Below, piece by piece: positions 5,720 to 8,192 of a stretch of 8,192 nt of DNA. The first letter of the stretch is position 1, and each line of letters begins with the position of its first letter. The stretch covers positions 1 to 8,192 of the forward strand of contig JAEWNX010000105.1 of the NCBI GenBank assembly GCA_023461135.1, in the 5' to 3' direction. Source of the stretch: Pseudomonadota bacterium. GTDB lineage: Bacteria; Pseudomonadota; Alphaproteobacteria; Caulobacterales; Aquidulcibacteraceae. The translations under genes and the position numbers were made by a program. The notes under the pieces are model-generated. The model worked only from the letters and a program-made list of their open reading frames with translations. It was not told the DNA's origin and did not search any database.

Positions 5720-6724
5720 ATGAAATTGGTGAAGGTGTTCGCCGCAGTAGGCGCGCTGCAGGCGGCGATGCTCGCGCCGGCGTTCGCGCAAGCGACGCCA
5801 ACAGATGAAGAAGTCGTCGTTCAGCCGCCGGCGGCGAGCGACCAAGAACAGGTCCGCACCTATGTGCAGGCGTTGACCAGCCCGACGCGCACGCGCAGCC
5901 CGATGCCGCGCTGGTACGGGCCGCTCTGTGTCGGCGTCGTCGGCATGCAAGCTGCGCAAGCGCAGGTGTTCAACGACCGCATTGGCGAAGTCGCTGAAGC
6001 CGTGCGCCTGCAGGTCGAAGGACCGGGCTGCCGGCCGAACGTGCTCATTCACTTCACGCGGGACGCCTCGACGCTGGCGCGCAGCATCGCAGATCAAACC
6101 AACCTCGTGTCGGCAAACAATTCCACGGGCAATTCCGCCGGCGGAGAAGCACTCCAAGACTTCGTGCAGACCCAAGACGCCGTGCGCTGGTGGCACGTGA
6201 GCCGCACAGCCACCGACGGCGTCGCATTTGGCCGCAGCAGCCAAGCCAATGGCGAGCAGGAGAGAACGCGTACTCAAGAATATGAAGGCCAGCGGATGGG
6301 CGGCGATGGCGAGTTCCAGCTATCGGAGGCGCAGCAGGCCGCGTTGCAGCGTCAGGAGCAAGCGTCCGAGCAGGTCAGCAGCGGCACACGAGTGCGCGAA
6401 GTGTCCCGCGTGCGCGGCGGGGTTATGGAGATGATGGATTACGTGATCATCGTCATCGATGCGAACCAGACCAACCGCACCACGGTGGGCGCCCTGGCCG
6501 ATTACATCGCCATGGTCACTTTGGCGCAGATCAATCCTGAGGCCGAGACCGCCGCCGCGCCGACCATCCTCAACCTGTTCGCCGAGGGGACGAGCCAGCA
6601 CCCGACCGAACTGACCTCCTGGGACCTGGCCTATTTGCGGGGCCTCTATGAGTCCTCCGACACGCCGCGGAGCACGCGCCAGCAGGAAGGCCAGATCGTC
6701 CGGCGCATGATGCGGGGGAGCTGA
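5720..6724 (+). CDS. Secreted protein C: near-copy of protein B with an extended linker
   Basis: This 334-residue protein starts at an ATG six nt after GGGGAG (5708-5713), only 38 bp after gene B, so the two are probably co-transcribed. The signal peptide is almost the same as in B (MKLVKVFAAV, cleavage AFA before Gln24). Cys70, Cys104, RWWHV (156-160), YVIIVIDA (241-248), ADYIAMVTLAQ (260-270), TILNLFAEG and WDLAYLRGLY are all kept. By hand comparison, residues 1-190 differ from B at about 22 positions and the last 113 at about 10. Between about 190 and 220 the sequences cannot be aligned well: C has a Gln/Glu/Ala-rich stretch (LSEAQQAALQRQEQASEQ), probably helical, where B has a shorter Ser/Asp/Gln segment. 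The frame is intact and codon use resembles B, so it is not a decaying copy. Function unknown. Confidence 0.9.
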   Translation: MKLVKVFAAVGALQAAMLAPAFAQATPTDEEVVVQPPAASDQEQVRTYVQALTSPTRTRSPMPRWYGPLCVGVVGMQAAQAQVFNDRIGEVAEAVRLQVEGPGCRPNVLIHFTRDASTLARSIADQTNLVSANNSTGNSAGGEALQDFVQTQDAVRWWHVSRTATDGVAFGRSSQANGEQERTRTQEYEGQRMGGDGEFQLSEAQQAALQRQEQASEQVSSGTRVREVSRVRGGVMEMMDYVIIVIDANQTNRTTVGALADYIAMVTLAQINPEAETAAAPTILNLFAEGTSQHPTELTSWDLAYLRGLYESSDTPRSTRQQEGQIVRRMMRGS

Positions 6725-6742
6725 CGCCCCGGCTCAGGCGTC
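6723..6742. terminator. Hairpin at the end of gene C (terminator-like, no T-tract)
   Basis: GACGCC (6723-6728, overlapping the stop codon) pairs with GGCGTC (6737-6742) around an 8-nt loop. Its position at the 3' end of the last secreted-protein gene suggests transcript-end stabilisation or termination. The downstream sequence is GC-rich with no run of T, so it lacks the second half of an intrinsic terminator. Confidence 0.3.
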
Positions 6743-6892
6743 GGCCCGGGAGCGGAACGACCGCCCGCCTTGAACCCCAGCGCGCCGCAAACCATGTTGC
6801 GCGCTTGGGCGCTCACACTTTTATGAGCAGCGGGCTGCCGCCCCCGCGCACAGCCGGCCAGGACCGCCAGCAGGACCGGCCGGGTGGGCCGC

Positions 6893-6921
6893 TTGCGGCC
6901 CCATCCTTGCTAGGGTCTAAT
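6893..6921 (+). promoter_or_regulatory. Candidate housekeeping promoter for clpX
   Basis: TTGCGG (6893-6898) and TCTAAT (6916-6921, four of six matches to TATAAT) are 17 nt apart. The -35 hexamer is the same as in the clpP candidate, and here it overlaps the 3' arm of the GGGCCG/CGGCCC stem-loop. The predicted leader is about 135 nt. This is a pattern match only. Confidence 0.35.
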
Positions 6922-6956
6922 TGCCTGACCGGGGCGGTCGGGTGGTGGTGAACGGT

Positions 6957-6983
6957 TTTGAAAGGGATAGCGGCCAACCATTT
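6957..6983 (+). promoter_or_regulatory. Candidate heat-shock (sigma32)-type promoter for clpX
   Basis: TTTGAAA (6957-6963) resembles the sigma32 -35 element CTTGAAA. After 12 nt, AACCATTT (6976-6983) matches six of the eight positions of CCCCATNT, counting N as a match. The spacing falls in the range known for sigma32 promoters. Transcription would begin near 6990, leaving a leader of about 75 nt before clpX. It would give clpX heat-shock control independent of clpP. Confidence 0.35.
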
Positions 6984-7065
6984 GCCAGGAGGGGAGTTGT
7001 GGGGGTCACGAGCCCGCCGTTTTCCCTAACTAGGTTGGCTGGGTAACGCCCCTCGAGGACAGCGC

Positions 7066-8192
<1,127 letters not shown>

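Larger units (their letters stand above)
4692..6724 (+). repeat. Tandem direct duplication covering genes B and C
   Basis: Two copies, 4692-5681 and 5705-6724, run head to tail. Each begins with the identical ATTGGGGAG, placed exactly six nt before the ATG. Each ends with a nearly identical segment encoding QQEGQIVRRMMRGS and a stop. Long stretches match at the DNA level, for example the region encoding LAQINPEAETA. The copies differ mainly in the central linker, where copy C is 10 codons longer. The 38-bp gap between the coding regions contains no other gene. Unequal crossing-over between the copies could expand or shrink the array. Confidence 0.9.
6725..7065 (+). promoter_or_regulatory. Structured 341-bp non-coding region upstream of clpX
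   Basis: I see no convincing gene here. The left half is rich in inverted and direct repeats: CCGGCC (6854-6859) with GGCCGG (6878-6883), an 8-bp direct repeat CAGGACCG at 6859-6866 and 6871-6878, and a strong stem GGGCCG-CTTG-CGGCCC at 6886-6901. The right half holds the candidate promoters, then GAGGA (7055-7059), six nt before the clpX ATG. In Caulobacter crescentus at least three clpX promoters map to the clpP-clpX intergenic region, so several start sites in this stretch are plausible. Confidence 0.6.

Noticed and set aside
4665..5801. 378-codon minus-strand open frame over gene B, with a similar frame over gene C (5603-6277)
   Set aside because: High GC codon bias keeps the antisense frame open. 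The products are Arg/His/Leu-rich with no signal or domain, and they resemble each other only because B and C are duplicates.
3478..7065. Mobile element or phage insertion carrying genes A-C
   Set aside because: I see no transposase, integrase, terminal inverted repeats or target-site duplication, and base composition and codon use look like the neighbours.

Overview
The window is high-GC, densely coded alphaproteobacterial chromosome. Its backbone is the protein quality-control locus tig (trigger factor) - clpP - clpX, and the protein sequences look most like Caulobacterales/Hyphomonadaceae relatives. That placement is inferred from family resemblance and gene order. No taxonomic marker was tested.

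Layout, left to right. At 116-847 is a two-helix membrane protein with a periplasmic-type C-terminal domain. It belongs to a family that databases often label 'cation/multidrug efflux pump', although it does not look like a pump. A doubtful small ORF lies at 892-1077. A complete tRNA-Leu(UAG) with encoded CCA sits on the minus strand at 1117-1201, and divergent from it is tig at 1356 (or 1338)-2738. clpP follows at 2839-3477 with its Ser-His-Asp triad intact. clpX starts at 7066 and runs off the right edge, missing roughly its last 45-50 residues.

The unusual part is the stretch between clpP and clpX (3478-7065). Instead of a short spacer, about 3.6 kb carries three same-strand genes for secreted proteins of one paralogous family, called A (3617-4564), B (4707-5681) and C (5720-6724) here. 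B and C are a recent tandem duplication: about 89% identical by eye outside one central loop, with the same ribosome-binding segment. A is a diverged member. All three have a signal peptide, a conserved Cys pair, an RWWHV motif and a strongly conserved C-terminal half. Between RWWHV and the 'IDA' strand is a linker that grows from 39 (A) to 75 (B) to 85 residues (C). I know similar uncharacterised secreted proteins from other alphaproteobacteria but cannot assign a function.

How the parts fit: trigger factor (ribosome-bound folding) and ClpXP (ATP-dependent proteolysis) form the cytoplasmic quality-control module. Splitting clpP from clpX means the two need separate promoters, as is known for Caulobacter crescentus. 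The 341-bp region before clpX contains plausible promoter elements, including a heat-shock (sigma32)-like candidate, and several strong stem-loops. The A-B-C proteins act outside the cytoplasm, so a direct role with ClpXP is not implied by proximity.
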